The translations under genes were made by a program, and so were the position numbers. The notes under the pieces were generated by a model that did not search any database, was not told where the DNA came from, and saw nothing but the letters and a program-made list of their open reading frames with translations. From assembly GCA_964520045.1 (NCBI GenBank), contig CAZFMJ010000058.1, forward strand, positions 1 through 18,176: a stretch of 18,176 bases of DNA, in the 5' to 3' direction. The DNA is from CAZFMJ01 sp964520045 (GTDB lineage: Bacteria > Elusimicrobiota > Elusimicrobia > Elusimicrobiales > CAZFMJ01). Each line of letters begins with the position of its first letter. The first letter of the stretch is position 1. Below are positions 1 through 8,744 of this stretch, in pieces.

Positions 1-69
1 TTTTCTTGAAGCCGGGGAAGACGCCCCGTTCCCCGCCTTTTTCGATGGTTTGGTCTTCAGTTTGATCAT
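1..69 (-). CDS. 5' end of a lysine-rich protein, cut by the window edge
   Basis: A minus-strand reading frame starts at ATG 69-67 and stays open to base 1 (23 codons). It is preceded by a strong Shine-Dalgarno, AGGAGGG at 79-73, 3 nt from the start codon. The visible peptide begins MIKLKTKPSKKAGNG and is basic and rich in Lys, Ser and Ala, like a disordered cytoplasmic tail. The gene lies downstream of pnp on the same strand. A DNA translocase (FtsK type) with a basic N-terminus often sits there in other bacteria, but nothing visible proves that identity. No function is assigned. The start is well supported by the ribosome binding site. Confidence 0.6.
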   Translation of the reverse strand, partial: MIKLKTKPSKKAGNGASSPASRK

Positions 70-85
70 ATTCCCTCCTAAAGAT

Positions 86-214
86 GGTAGACGGTAAAAG
101 GTAAATGGTAGAAGGTAAAATAAATCTTCTTTCCCATTCCCCGTTTGTCATGGGCAGAGCATTATTAGCGTAGGAGGAAGCTCTGCATTTACCGTCTTCC
201 GTTTACCGTCTGCC
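86..214. repeat. Heptamer repeat array, inverted pair (locus 1)
   Basis: Five consecutive heptamers run from 86 to 120 in exact register: GGTAGAC, GGTAAAA, GGTAAAT, GGTAGAA, GGTAAAA. From 187 to 214 four heptamers of the same family appear in inverted orientation: ATTTACC, GTCTTCC, GTTTACC, GTCTGCC. The spacer (121-186) holds a 7-bp inverted repeat, GCAGAGC (154-160) with GCTCTGC (180-186). The array fills the gap between the pnp stop codon and the downstream gene. It resembles the heptanucleotide STRR repeats known in cyanobacteria in form, not in sequence. Confidence 0.85.
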
Positions 215-228
215 TTCTCACGTCTTTA

Positions 229-2352
229 TCAGGCCTTGTCCGCGGTTTCAGGTTTTTTTACAAGCAGCGCCTTGCGCGACAGCTTGAATTTCCCGGAATT
301 ATCCATGTCGATGACTTTAACTTCCACTTCTTCGCCCAGCTTGAGCACATCCTCCACCTTTCTTATCCGCTGCGGCGCCACTTCCGATATATGGAGAAGC
401 CCTTCTCTGCCGGGCAGTACTTCTATGAACGCGCCGAAATCAACTATCGACACCACCCTGCCGGTATAAACTTTTCCCACTTCCACTTCGGCGGTAAAGC
501 ATTCCACCATTTTTCTGGCCGCTTCCACTCCGGCGGCATCGGTTCCGGAAATATAAACGGAGCCGTCGTCTTCCACTTCGATATCCGCTCCGGTTTCCTC
601 GATTATCCGTCTTATGTTCTTTCCGCCCGGACCTATAAACGCGCCGATTTTATCCTGCGGCAGCGAAAGTTTGAATATTCTGGGAGCGTAAACCGAGAGA
701 TCGGATTTCGGTTTTACTATCGCCTGGTCCATTTGGTCCAGGATATGATTTCTTCCCCTTGCGGCCTGAGCGATGGCTTCCCTGATTATCGAAAGATTTA
801 CTCCCTGGATTTTGACGTCCATCTGGAATGCCGTGATGCCGTTTCGGGTTCCGGCCAGCTTAAAATCCATATCGCCGAGATGATCTTCCAATCCGATTAT
901 ATCCGAAATAACCGCATGCCGGGTTCCGTCCGTTATAAGCCCCATGGCTATTCCGGCGCAGGCGGCTTTCATTGGAACTCCGGCGTCAAACAGAGCGAGA
1001 GAGCCGCCGCATACCGAAGCCATTGAAGAAGAGCCGTTGGATTCGAGGATGTCCGATACTATCCTTATCGTGTAGGGGAAACTGTCGTCGGGAGGTATTA
1101 AGTCGCGCAGAGCCCTCTTAGCCAGAGCGCCGTGGCCTATTTCCCGTCTGCCCGGAGATCTTTCCGGTTTAACTTCGCCCGTCGCAAATCCCGGAAAATT
1201 ATAGTGAAGCAGAAATCTTTCGCGGAATTTGCCTTCAAGTTCGTCCATTATCTGCATATCCTGAGGCGTTCCCAGAGTGCAGGTTACCATGGCCTGGGTT
1301 TGTCCGCGCGTGAAAAGACCCGAGCCGTGCGTTCGGGGCAATAAACCTATCTGGCACGAGATCGGCCGTATTTCATCGCATTTCCTGCCGTCTACCCGCC
1401 GCGATTCGTTAAGCACCAGCGCCCTGCTTTCCGAATAGAGTATTTCGTCGATAATTATTTTTATCAACGGCTCCGATTCTGGAAATTTTTCCGCCAAAGA
1501 GGCCGCGGTTTTAACCTTAAGGTCGGTTACGGCGGCTGAAAGCTTGTCTTTGGAAGGGAAAGTCCTCAGAAGAGAGGATATCCCGGGCCTGGCGGTCCCT
1601 TCCACGGTTTTTCTCAGCTCTTCGGGTATCCGTTCGGGGATCACGGCGAATTTGGGCTTGCCTGTTTTCTCCTTAAGGGCAAGCTGAATGCGGCAGAGTT
1701 TGTCGATCTCCGTTTTTGCCGCTTCCATCGCCGAAAGCAGGATTTCATCCTGCACTTCCTTGCCTCCGCCTTCCACCATCGTTATGCCGTTTAATGTTCC
1801 GGCCACAATGAGGTCGAGCGGGCTGGCCTCCCGTTCCTTAAATGTGGGGTTGATTATAAATTTGCCTTCGGCGGACATGCCCACCCGCACTCCGGCCACA
1901 GGGCCGTCGAAGGGTATGGAGGATATCATCAAAGCCGCCGAACTTCCGAGTATTCCCAATATATCGGCGTCGTTCTCCAGATCGCACGACAATACCAGCG
2001 AAACTATCTGGATCTCGGTGTTGAAACCTTCGGGAAATAAGGGACGTATGGCTCTGTCCGACAGCCGCGACGCGAGTATTTCCTTTTCCCTCGGTCTTCC
2101 TTCCCTTTTGAAAAAGCCGCCCGGTATTTTGCCCGCGGCGTATGTTCTTTCCTTATAATGCGCGCTTAAAGGAACAAAATCGGGGATCCCGGGTTTCTGC
2201 GCGTTTGCGCAAACCACGGTGGACAGCAGAACAGTATCTCCCATTTTAACAAGAACCGCGCCGTCGGCCTGCTTGGCGAGATTCCCGGTTTCTATCGATA
2301 TTGATTTGGCTCCGGCCGTTTCTTGGACGGATATAATTTCAGGTTTTGTCAT
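229..2352 (-). CDS. pnp: Polyribonucleotide nucleotidyltransferase (PNPase)
   Basis: PNPase degrades RNA 3' to 5' by phosphorolysis, releasing nucleoside diphosphates, and acts in mRNA turnover as a trimer. The 707-residue length is normal. Two RNase PH domains are recognisable. The second carries the active-site stretch GDMDFKLAGT followed by an Asp in MDVKI, and FDAGVPMKAACAGIAMGL. A KH domain follows with the GXXG loop GPGGKNIRRI, then a C-terminal S1 domain (GRVVSIVDFGAFIEVLPG...GLLHISE). The start ATG at 2352 lies 3 nt after the rpsO stop codon. GAGGA inside the end of rpsO can serve as its ribosome binding site, so the two are almost certainly co-transcribed, as in many bacteria. No key residue appears to be missing. 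Confidence 0.97.
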   Translation of the reverse strand: MTKPEIISVQETAGAKSISIETGNLAKQADGAVLVKMGDTVLLSTVVCANAQKPGIPDFVPLSAHYKERTYAAGKIPGGFFKREGRPREKEILASRLSDRAIRPLFPEGFNTEIQIVSLVLSCDLENDADILGILGSSAALMISSIPFDGPVAGVRVGMSAEGKFIINPTFKEREASPLDLIVAGTLNGITMVEGGGKEVQDEILLSAMEAAKTEIDKLCRIQLALKEKTGKPKFAVIPERIPEELRKTVEGTARPGISSLLRTFPSKDKLSAAVTDLKVKTAASLAEKFPESEPLIKIIIDEILYSESRALVLNESRRVDGRKCDEIRPISCQIGLLPRTHGSGLFTRGQTQAMVTCTLGTPQDMQIMDELEGKFRERFLLHYNFPGFATGEVKPERSPGRREIGHGALAKRALRDLIPPDDSFPYTIRIVSDILESNGSSSMASVCGGSLALFDAGVPMKAACAGIAMGLITDGTRHAVISDIIGLEDHLGDMDFKLAGTRNGITAFQMDVKIQGVNLSIIREAIAQAARGRNHILDQMDQAIVKPKSDLSVYAPRIFKLSLPQDKIGAFIGPGGKNIRRIIEETGADIEVEDDGSVYISGTDAAGVEAARKMVECFTAEVEVGKVYTGRVVSIVDFGAFIEVLPGREGLLHISEVAPQRIRKVEDVLKLGEEVEVKVIDMDNSGKFKLSRKALLVKKPETADKA

Positions 2353-2355
2353 TTT

Positions 2356-2625
2356 TTATTTCCTCAGATCCAGCTGTTTAAGTATTTGTTTATACTCGGC
2401 CGGATTGCGCCGGTTGAGGTAGGTCAGCAGTTTTTTGCGTTTTTCCACCAGTTTTGTGAGCCCCAGCTGCGAGGAATGATCTTTGGAGTGGGAGGTGAAA
2501 TGCTTGGAAATGTGTTTTATGCGCTCTGTCAGCAGCGCTATCTGCACGGAAGAATTGCCGTCGTCGTTCTGCCTGGTCTTGAACTTGCCTACTATTTCTT
2601 CTTTTTTTTGTTTTGTAAGTGCCAT
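2356..2625 (-). CDS. rpsO: 30S ribosomal protein S15
   Basis: S15 binds the central domain of 16S rRNA early in small-subunit assembly. The 89-residue length is exactly typical. The family core VQIALLTERI, the SKDHSSQLGL helix turn and LVEKRKKLLTYL are all present. The usual DTGS before the core reads DDGN here. The gene is directly upstream of pnp in the common rpsO-pnp arrangement. The leader just before the ATG is purine-rich (GAGAGAG then A's) without a full Shine-Dalgarno. An 88-nt gap separates it from the upstream hydrolase gene, enough for its own promoter. Confidence 0.97.
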   Translation of the reverse strand: MALTKQKKEEIVGKFKTRQNDDGNSSVQIALLTERIKHISKHFTSHSKDHSSQLGLTKLVEKRKKLLTYLNRRNPAEYKQILKQLDLRK

Positions 2626-2653
2626 TTTTTTCTCTCTCTGTTTTGATTTATAT

Positions 2654-2674
2654 ATTCTATATGGAGGTATTCTA
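2654..2674 (-). promoter_or_regulatory. Possible -10 elements upstream of rpsO
   Basis: On the minus strand TAGAAT occurs twice, at 2674-2669 and 2659-2654, in an A+T-rich stretch in the 88-nt gap before rpsO. Either could be a sigma-70-type -10 box. No good -35 hexamer is visible 16-18 bp upstream of either, so this is only a weak candidate. Confidence 0.22.
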
Positions 2675-2713
2675 CCATTTTTTGCGCGTTATTTCATTAT
2701 TTTATCACGAGCC

Positions 2714-3700
2714 TCAGCGTTTTGCCTGCGCCGAAACTTCTTTGAACGCCGTTTTGGATATTTCCGCTATGCCGGATTCAAGGAGCTTAATATCGCGTCC
2801 GCGCGACATTACGCAGAGCAGATAAGGATTGCCCGGAAAGTAAATAATTCCGCAGTCATGAAGCTGCTTCACATCTCCGATCGTTCTTTCGCCGAATTTA
2901 TGCGCCAGCTGTAAGTCCGCCGGCAGATGCGCGGTAAGGCCTTTTGCGAATTTTGTTCTTGTCAGAAGGCCGAGCGCTTTTTCCGAGTAATCTTTCGACA
3001 GATAGGAAGCGTTGTAGAGTATGCGGAACAGGGAGCCGTATTTTTTTACCGACATTATGTCGTCGATCATCGAGCCGGCGTTAAGTTCTATGTCCAGCTT
3101 TTTAAAGATATCCAAAAATCTGGCCTCTCCGAGATAATTCAAAAGTACTATGTCGGCTTCGTTATCCGAGTAAATGATCATCTGTTCTATAAGCTCGTCG
3201 ATCGTGTAAATTCCGCCGGTTTTAAGTTTTTTTCCGGCGGGTATCGTCTGGTTCGGCATCGGCAGCGCCGTGCCGCCGAATTGTATCTGACGGCGCAGCA
3301 CGTCCGGTTCCGTTTCCGCCCATTTATAATACGCCATCATAACCCCTACTTTAAGCAGGCTGGCGGGCGCGAATCTGCGGGTTTCGTTAATTCCGAACCA
3401 CGGGCCGTTGTTAAGGTCCCTGAAATAAACGGAGGCTTCCGATAAATTTTTCTTTTGAATCTGCGCGTTAACGACTTCCCCTATTCTTGTTTTAAAAGGG
3501 ATCAATTCCTTAAGCTGGCGTCCGCTGGCCGTCTCGCATTCAAGCAAAGGGTTGATATATTTATATCCCCCCGCTCTGATTGAGAACGAAGTCATCTCCG
3601 GATTTTCACGGTCCTTCCACAGTCGGCCGGCAGGCCATCCTAAAATGAAACCCGCCGCAAATAATGCCGCGGCGTAAAGCATGTTTTTGGGATTTTTCAT
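2714..3700 (-). CDS. Membrane-anchored class A beta-lactamase-fold serine hydrolase
   Basis: Residues 7-23 form a hydrophobic signal anchor after a basic N-terminus, so the domain is likely periplasmic. The penicillin-recognising fold is marked by S114-L-L-K117 (SxxK), S178-D-N180 (SDN) and K268-F-G270 (KTG-like), in the usual order and spacing. The late stretch HKFG...LHDCGIIYFP is characteristic of the 'beta-lactamase family 2' group. The class A Glu166 motif ExxLN is not seen about 36 residues after SDN, where the sequence reads DDIMS. Efficient deacylation of beta-lactams is therefore doubtful, and a cell-wall peptidase or binding role is possible. The start at 3700 is chosen because it overlaps the cinA stop (ATGA) and gives a clean signal anchor. 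An AAGGAGA lies about 14 nt upstream, rather far. The 328-residue protein is complete. Confidence 0.8.
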   Translation of the reverse strand: MKNPKNMLYAAALFAAGFILGWPAGRLWKDRENPEMTSFSIRAGGYKYINPLLECETASGRQLKELIPFKTRIGEVVNAQIQKKNLSEASVYFRDLNNGPWFGINETRRFAPASLLKVGVMMAYYKWAETEPDVLRRQIQFGGTALPMPNQTIPAGKKLKTGGIYTIDELIEQMIIYSDNEADIVLLNYLGEARFLDIFKKLDIELNAGSMIDDIMSVKKYGSLFRILYNASYLSKDYSEKALGLLTRTKFAKGLTAHLPADLQLAHKFGERTIGDVKQLHDCGIIYFPGNPYLLCVMSRGRDIKLLESGIAEISKTAFKEVSAQAKR

Positions 3701-4959
3701 GTGTTTAGTAATCTTCTCCTTAGTAATTCGAGCGCGAAACATGCGGCGCGCGCTTTTATCACCGAACGGTGTCCGGAGAATATCTTATGTCCGCATATCG
3801 TTTCGCGTCCTTTCACTGATACCGCGGCGAAAACCGTGCCCGCCGGTTTTTGAGGACTTCCCCCGGACGGGCCGGCTATGCCCGTTATGGCAAGGGCGCA
3901 GTCTGTTTTAAATAACTTTCTGGCTCCGGCGGCCATTTCTTCGGCGCATTTTTCGGAAACCGCCCCGTATCCGCGCAGGGTGCCGGAGCGCACTTTAAGG
4001 AGTTTTTTCTTTATTCTGTCCGCATAGGCGACCGCGGTCCCGGTGAAATACTTCGAGCTTCCCGGCGTTTCGGTGAGCCTGTGGGAAATGAGCCCTCCCG
4101 TGCATGATTCCGCCGCGGAAAGCGTCCAGCCTCTTGCTAAAAGCAGTTTGCCTATCGCCGACTCCAGCGACTCATGCCGTCCGCCGTATATTTTTCCTCC
4201 TAAAATTTTCACGCATTCCGCCCTGATCTTCCTTATCTTGTCCGCGCACTCCGCTTTGCCGGCGGCCTCGGCCGTGGCGTAAAAATTTACAAGCCCTTCT
4301 CCGGCAAGTATGGTAAATTCAAAGCCGCTGCCGCTTTCAATGACCGGTTTTAACGCTTCTTCAACGGCCGACTCCGGCATGTCGGCTATTTTGATCACGG
4401 CCGTGCTCCGGCAAAGTTTCAGCCGGAAGAATTTTTTTAACTCATGAGCGGCATAGTTGTCGAACATCCGGTCCCATTCGTTTAACGGACCCGGAAGAAG
4501 AATTATGAGTTTGTTGTTTTTTGCCAATCTTATGATCTGGCCGGGAGCCGAACCGGCGCGGTTTCTGACGGCCTCGCCTCCCCTTATAAGCATCGCCTGT
4601 TTTTTCTGCATGCCGCGCATGGGGCAGGAATGCCTTTTAAATTTTTTCTCAATGTTTTTCAGCAGGAGCCGCGAGATCTTTAGTCCCCGTTTTAGGGCCA
4701 GAGCCGCGCCTTCTCTTGTCTTGTCGTCAAAGGTAGGCCCCAGCCCTCCGCAGAGTATTACGGCGTCGGCTTTTTTCAGGGATTGCCGTATGGCCTGCGC
4801 TATTGAGCGTTCGTCGTCGCGCACCGAATGTTCCTGTTCAAGCCTGAATCCTATTTTTTTAAGTTTTTCGGCGAAAATAGGCGTGTACTCATTGGCCTTT
4901 CCCGAAAGAAGCTCCGTGCCGACGCATATCAATTCCGCCTTTCTTGGATTTATTTGCAT
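3697..4959 (-). CDS. cinA: CinA-like protein: MocF-like domain plus nicotinamide-nucleotide amidase
   Basis: The N-terminal COG1058-type domain shows ICVGTELLSG (residues 11-20) and GGLGPTFDD (71-79), the nucleotide-pyrophosphatase-like half. The C-terminal CinA domain has AAESCTGGLISHRL with the expected catalytic Ser at 284, then YFTGTAVAYAD and ITGIAGPSGG. This domain deamidates nicotinamide mononucleotide in NAD recycling. The 420-residue length is normal. The frame also stays open upstream to a TTG at 5010, but those 17 residues (FYRLPSTFYHLPSF) are translated heptamer repeat. I therefore start at ATG 4959, where the conserved sequence begins. No Shine-Dalgarno is visible before it. The gene ends in an ATGA overlap with the downstream hydrolase gene, suggesting translational coupling. 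Confidence 0.93.
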   Translation of the reverse strand: MQINPRKAELICVGTELLSGKANEYTPIFAEKLKKIGFRLEQEHSVRDDERSIAQAIRQSLKKADAVILCGGLGPTFDDKTREGAALALKRGLKISRLLLKNIEKKFKRHSCPMRGMQKKQAMLIRGGEAVRNRAGSAPGQIIRLAKNNKLIILLPGPLNEWDRMFDNYAAHELKKFFRLKLCRSTAVIKIADMPESAVEEALKPVIESGSGFEFTILAGEGLVNFYATAEAAGKAECADKIRKIRAECVKILGGKIYGGRHESLESAIGKLLLARGWTLSAAESCTGGLISHRLTETPGSSKYFTGTAVAYADRIKKKLLKVRSGTLRGYGAVSEKCAEEMAAGARKLFKTDCALAITGIAGPSGGSPQKPAGTVFAAVSVKGRETICGHKIFSGHRSVIKARAACFALELLRRRLLNT

Positions 4960-4972
4960 GATTTTAAATGAC

Positions 4973-5177
4973 GGTAGATGGTAGAAGGTAGATGGGAGAC
5001 GGTAAAACAAAAACAGATAGAAATTTTATTCTCTCTTCCCGCTTTTCTTTTCATATACCGTTTTCCTTCTGCTTTCTTATTTCCCGTCTCTTCATTTCCG
5101 GCGGCAGTTCAGTATTTTTTTCTTAATTACTTCTTTTTTACCGTCCACCGTCTACCGTCTACCGTTTCCCATCTACC
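4973..5177. repeat. Heptamer repeat array, inverted pair (locus 2), in the cinA-ppdK divergent region
   Basis: Plus-oriented heptamers at 4973-5007 are GGTAGAT, GGTAGAA, GGTAGAT, GGGAGAC, GGTAAAA. Inverted heptamers at 5136-5177 are TTTTACC, GTCCACC, GTCTACC, GTCTACC, GTTTCCC, ATCTACC. The 128-nt spacer is pyrimidine-rich with degenerate members of the same family. The gene-free stretch 4960-5318 is 359 bp. It consists of this array, an A+T-rich probable promoter zone (about 5180-5245) and the ppdK leader. The left run begins 13 bp upstream of the cinA start codon. Confidence 0.85.
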
Positions 5178-5208
5178 CTCTTTATAAATTGCATGCCTGT
5201 CGGATAAT

Positions 5209-5245
5209 TTGATATTCTATAATATTATATACCCATTATATAACC
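5209..5245 (+). promoter_or_regulatory. A+T-rich promoter-like zone upstream of ppdK
   Basis: A perfect TATAAT is at 5218-5223, with further A+T-rich -10-like matches through 5242. TTGATA occurs at 5209-5214 but at the wrong distance from any of them. This is the only clearly promoter-like stretch between the inverted heptamer array and ppdK. The exact -35/-10 pair cannot be chosen by eye. Confidence 0.33.
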
Positions 5246-5318
5246 GCGGCCGCTGATATGTCTTACCGGCGGCTGCGCGGCTCATGCTATTTCAACGCAA
5301 CCCTAAAGGAGAATACCT

Positions 5319-8108
5319 ATGCCTTCAGCAATGGTTATAAAGAATAATGTTAAAGCCGGAAAATCCGTTAAGCCGAAAAAAGGCCTGCGCAAATGCATGT
5401 ATTTCTTCGGAGGCGGAAAGGCGGAAGGAAATGAGTCGATGAAAAACCTTCTCGGCGGAAAAGGGGCCAATCTGGCCGAAATGGCGGGCCATCCGGCATT
5501 GCGTCTTCCCGTGCCCCCGGGATTTACCATAACCACTGAGGTATGCTCGTATTATTGGGAAAACAAAAAAACTTATCCCAAACAACTGCCCGGCGGAGTC
5601 GCGGAATATATGAAAAGGATAGAAAATCTCACGGGCAAGAAATTTGGGGATGAAAAAAATCCTTTGCTCGTGTCCGTGCGTTCCGGCGCCAGAAAATCGA
5701 TGCCCGGAATGATGGAAACTATTTTAAACGTGGGTTTGACCGAAAAAACAATACCGGCCGTTATCGCCCTCACCGGCTCGGAGCGTTTCGCCTATGATTC
5801 TTACAGGCGGCTTATCATGATGTACGCCGATGTCGTCATGGAAAAGGCTGAAGGCATCAATCCCGCGGAGGATATGGGGATACGGAAGCAGTTCGAGGGG
5901 ATAATGAATGCCGCAAAACGGAAGAAAGGCGTAAAAGACGATACCGAGCTGGATGCGCGCGATTTAAAGGAGCTTTGCCGGAAGTTCAAGGAAAAGATCG
6001 AGCAGGTTTTAGGCAAGCCCTTCCCTGATGAGCCCGCGCGGCAGCTGTGGGGAGCCATAGGGGCAGTTTTCGCTTCATGGAACGGCAAGCGCGCCGTGTC
6101 TTACCGCAGGATCGAGGGCATTCCCGGAGAATGGGGCACCGCCGTAAACGTGCAGACTATGGTTTTCGGGAATCTGGGCAATGATTCCGCCACGGGCGTG
6201 GGGTTTACCAGAAACCCCGGCACCGGAGAGAACCGTTTCTACGGAGAATATCTTGTGAACGCGCAGGGAGAAGACGTCGTGGCCGGAATAAGAACGCCCG
6301 CTCCCATAAATGAATACAGCAGGAGCGAGCAGTCCATGGGGCTCAAAAGCCTTGAGCAGCTGATGCCGGAAGTATATAAAGAGCTGGACAATATACGCCG
6401 CCGGCTGGAAAAACATTACAGGGATATGCTGGATATCGAATTCACGATTGAAAAAGGGCTGCTTTACATGCTTCAGTGCCGGGTGGGCAAAAGGAATGGT
6501 CCTTCCGCGGTGAAAATAGCGCTGGATATGCGCAGGGAAAAGCTTATTACCGCGCAGGAGGCCGTTATGCGGGTAACTCCTTCCCAGCTTGACGAGCTTC
6601 TGCATCCCATAGTGGATCCTAAAGCCGAGGCTTTGCAGAAACCCGTCGCAAAAGGGCTTCCCGCCGGTCCGGGCGGAGCAAAAGGAATGATCGTATTTAC
6701 GGCGGCTGACGCCGTAGAGTGGGCAAAAAACGGCAAGACTGTGATACTGGTAAGAGAAGAAACCAATCCGGAGGATGTGGAAGGCATGCGCGCGGCTAAA
6801 GCGATACTTACCGCGCGGGGAGGCATGACGTCCCACGCCGCTTTGGTCGCAAGAGGCTGGGGAAAATGCTGCGTGGTGGGATGCGCCGGCCTGAATATAG
6901 ATCTTGCCCGCAGGGAAATATCGGCCGGCAATGAAATTTTAAAGGAAGGCGACTGGATTACGCTTAACGGCTCAAGGGGTTTGGTTTATAAGGGCCAGCT
7001 TGCCATGCTGGACGCCAGCGAAAGCAATAAGATGCTTGATGATTTTCTTAAGCTGTGCAATTCGGTCAGGAGCCTGAAAGTGAGGGCAAATGCGGATACG
7101 CCGGAAGACGCCGCCCGCGCCAGAAATTTCGGAGCGGAAGGAATAGGGCTTTTCCGCATCGAGCATATGTTTTACGGGAAGAATTCCGAAGAGCCTTTGT
7201 TTAAGCTTCGCAGAATGATAGTTTCGAAAACAATTGAAGAAAGACGGGCGGCGCTTGACGCGTTGTTTCCGCATGTGAAGGCGGATATAAAAGCAACGCT
7301 TAAGGCTATGAGCGGTTTGCCGGTGACTATCCGGCTTATAGATCCGCCTCTCCATGAATTCGTTCCTCATGACCGAAGTCAGCTCGCCGAACTTGCCAAA
7401 AGCCTCGCGATAAGTCTGGAGGAGCTTGAAAAAAGAGCCTCAAGCCTGCGTGAAAGCAATCCGATGATGGGACACCGCGGAGTAAGGCTCGGCATAACAT
7501 ATCCGGAAATAACCCAGATGCAGGCGAGGGCTGTTTTTGAAGCCGCGGCGGAGCTTATAAGGGAAGGAATCAAGACCCTGCCGGAAATAATGGTGCCCGT
7601 AGTCTGCGCCGAGACGGAGCTTTCAAATCAATTCGCTATAGTCTCCGAGGTTTATAAACAGGTGCTGAAACAAACGGGGTTAAAATCAATACCGCATCTT
7701 GTCGGCACCATGATCGAAATCCCCAGAGCATGTCTGATCTCGGACCGCATCGCCGAATCGGCTGAATTTTTTTCATTCGGGACCAACGACCTGACGCAGA
7801 TGGGATTCGGTTTTTCCCGCGATGATACGGCGGCGTTCATGGCCGATTATCTGGATAAACGCATACTGCCCGCCGATCCTTTTCAGACGATAGATCAAGC
7901 CGGCATCGGCGAGCTTATACGCATATCCGTTAAACGCGGCAGAAAGATCAAAAAGGATCTTAAGATCGGAATCTGCGGAGAGCATGGCGGAGATCCCGCC
8001 AGCGTTGAGTTCTGCCACAGGGAAGGATTCAGCTATGTTTCCTGTTCCCCCTTCAGGGTGCCTATCGCAATTCTTGCGGCGGCCCAATCGGCGGTAAAAA
8101 GGAAATAG
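5319..8108 (+). CDS. ppdK: Pyruvate, phosphate dikinase
   Basis: PPDK interconverts ATP, pyruvate and phosphate with AMP, phosphoenolpyruvate and diphosphate, in gluconeogenesis or diphosphate-linked glycolysis. The N-terminal ATP-grasp domain carries GGKGANLAEM and VSVRSGARKSMPGMMETIL. The central swivelling domain carries the phosphorylated His506 in GGMTSHAA. The C-terminal pyruvate-binding barrel has FGTNDLTQMGFGFSRDD and the catalytic Cys909 in VSCSPFRVP. At 929 residues it is longer than the usual roughly 870-900. Part of the excess is about 25 basic N-terminal residues before MYFFGGG. The start at 5319 is supported by AAAGGAG 7 nt upstream, whereas an internal ATG at 5397 has no such site. 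It is transcribed away from cinA, and gmk starts 1 nt after its stop. Confidence 0.97.
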   Translation: MPSAMVIKNNVKAGKSVKPKKGLRKCMYFFGGGKAEGNESMKNLLGGKGANLAEMAGHPALRLPVPPGFTITTEVCSYYWENKKTYPKQLPGGVAEYMKRIENLTGKKFGDEKNPLLVSVRSGARKSMPGMMETILNVGLTEKTIPAVIALTGSERFAYDSYRRLIMMYADVVMEKAEGINPAEDMGIRKQFEGIMNAAKRKKGVKDDTELDARDLKELCRKFKEKIEQVLGKPFPDEPARQLWGAIGAVFASWNGKRAVSYRRIEGIPGEWGTAVNVQTMVFGNLGNDSATGVGFTRNPGTGENRFYGEYLVNAQGEDVVAGIRTPAPINEYSRSEQSMGLKSLEQLMPEVYKELDNIRRRLEKHYRDMLDIEFTIEKGLLYMLQCRVGKRNGPSAVKIALDMRREKLITAQEAVMRVTPSQLDELLHPIVDPKAEALQKPVAKGLPAGPGGAKGMIVFTAADAVEWAKNGKTVILVREETNPEDVEGMRAAKAILTARGGMTSHAALVARGWGKCCVVGCAGLNIDLARREISAGNEILKEGDWITLNGSRGLVYKGQLAMLDASESNKMLDDFLKLCNSVRSLKVRANADTPEDAARARNFGAEGIGLFRIEHMFYGKNSEEPLFKLRRMIVSKTIEERRAALDALFPHVKADIKATLKAMSGLPVTIRLIDPPLHEFVPHDRSQLAELAKSLAISLEELEKRASSLRESNPMMGHRGVRLGITYPEITQMQARAVFEAAAELIREGIKTLPEIMVPVVCAETELSNQFAIVSEVYKQVLKQTGLKSIPHLVGTMIEIPRACLISDRIAESAEFFSFGTNDLTQMGFGFSRDDTAAFMADYLDKRILPADPFQTIDQAGIGELIRISVKRGRKIKKDLKIGICGEHGGDPASVEFCHREGFSYVSCSPFRVPIAILAAAQSAVKRK

Positions 8109-8109
8109 A

Positions 8110-8727
8110 GTGTTTAAGCCCAGCGCGTTTCCAGTGGTGATTTCTTCGCCGTCCGGAGGAGGGAAATCCACAGTGTGCCGTCTTCTTGTTAAAAAAGACC
8201 GGCGCATCAGATTCTGCGTTACATATACGACCCGCGCTCCCAGACGGGGAGAAAAAAACAGCCGCGATTATCATTTCATAAGCAGGAAAGAATTCGTTTC
8301 GGCCATAAAAAAGGGGATGTTCCTTGAATGGGCTCAGGTTCACGGAAATCTTTACGGAACATCTCTCAGGTTCGCGGAGCGAACGGTTAAAGCGGGGAAT
8401 AATCCCCTTATGGCGATAGACGTTCAGGGCGCGGCCGCGGTTAAGCGGCTTTTCCCCGGCAGTCTGTCTATTTTTCTGCTTCCGCCGGATTGGAAAGATT
8501 TGCGGTTACGGCTTTTAAAACGCAGGGAGAGTCCGGAAAATATACGTCTGCGTCTTGAAACCGCGAAGAAAGAGCTTAAATGCATGGGGCAGTATGATTA
8601 CGTGGTGATAAACGACAAAGTTGAGCGGGCGGTTTCGTCGGTTCTTGCCATAATTTCCGCGGAGCGGCTGAAAACCGGCCGCATGCTTTTATATCTGAAA
8701 AAGCATTGGAAAATTAAAAATCAATAA
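8110..8727 (+). CDS. gmk: Guanylate kinase
   Basis: The enzyme phosphorylates GMP to GDP using ATP. The P-loop is SPSGGGKST (residues 13-21). It is followed by the GMP-binding signature VTYTTRAPRRGE and DYHFIS, then FLEWAQVHGNLYGT and AIDVQGAAAV. The length of 205 residues is normal. The start is GTG at 8110, one base after the ppdK stop, with AAAGGAA of the ppdK 3' end as ribosome binding site. Translational coupling with ppdK is likely. The omega-like gene follows after 17 bp, the gmk-rpoZ order seen in many bacteria. Confidence 0.97.
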   Translation: MFKPSAFPVVISSPSGGGKSTVCRLLVKKDRRIRFCVTYTTRAPRRGEKNSRDYHFISRKEFVSAIKKGMFLEWAQVHGNLYGTSLRFAERTVKAGNNPLMAIDVQGAAAVKRLFPGSLSIFLLPPDWKDLRLRLLKRRESPENIRLRLETAKKELKCMGQYDYVVINDKVERAVSSVLAIISAERLKTGRMLLYLKKHWKIKNQ

Positions 8728-8744
8728 CCGGGAGGCTTTATAAT

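Noticed and set aside
4957..5010. Longer cinA start at TTG 5010
   Set aside because: The added residues are translated heptamer repeat. Family similarity begins at ATG 4959.
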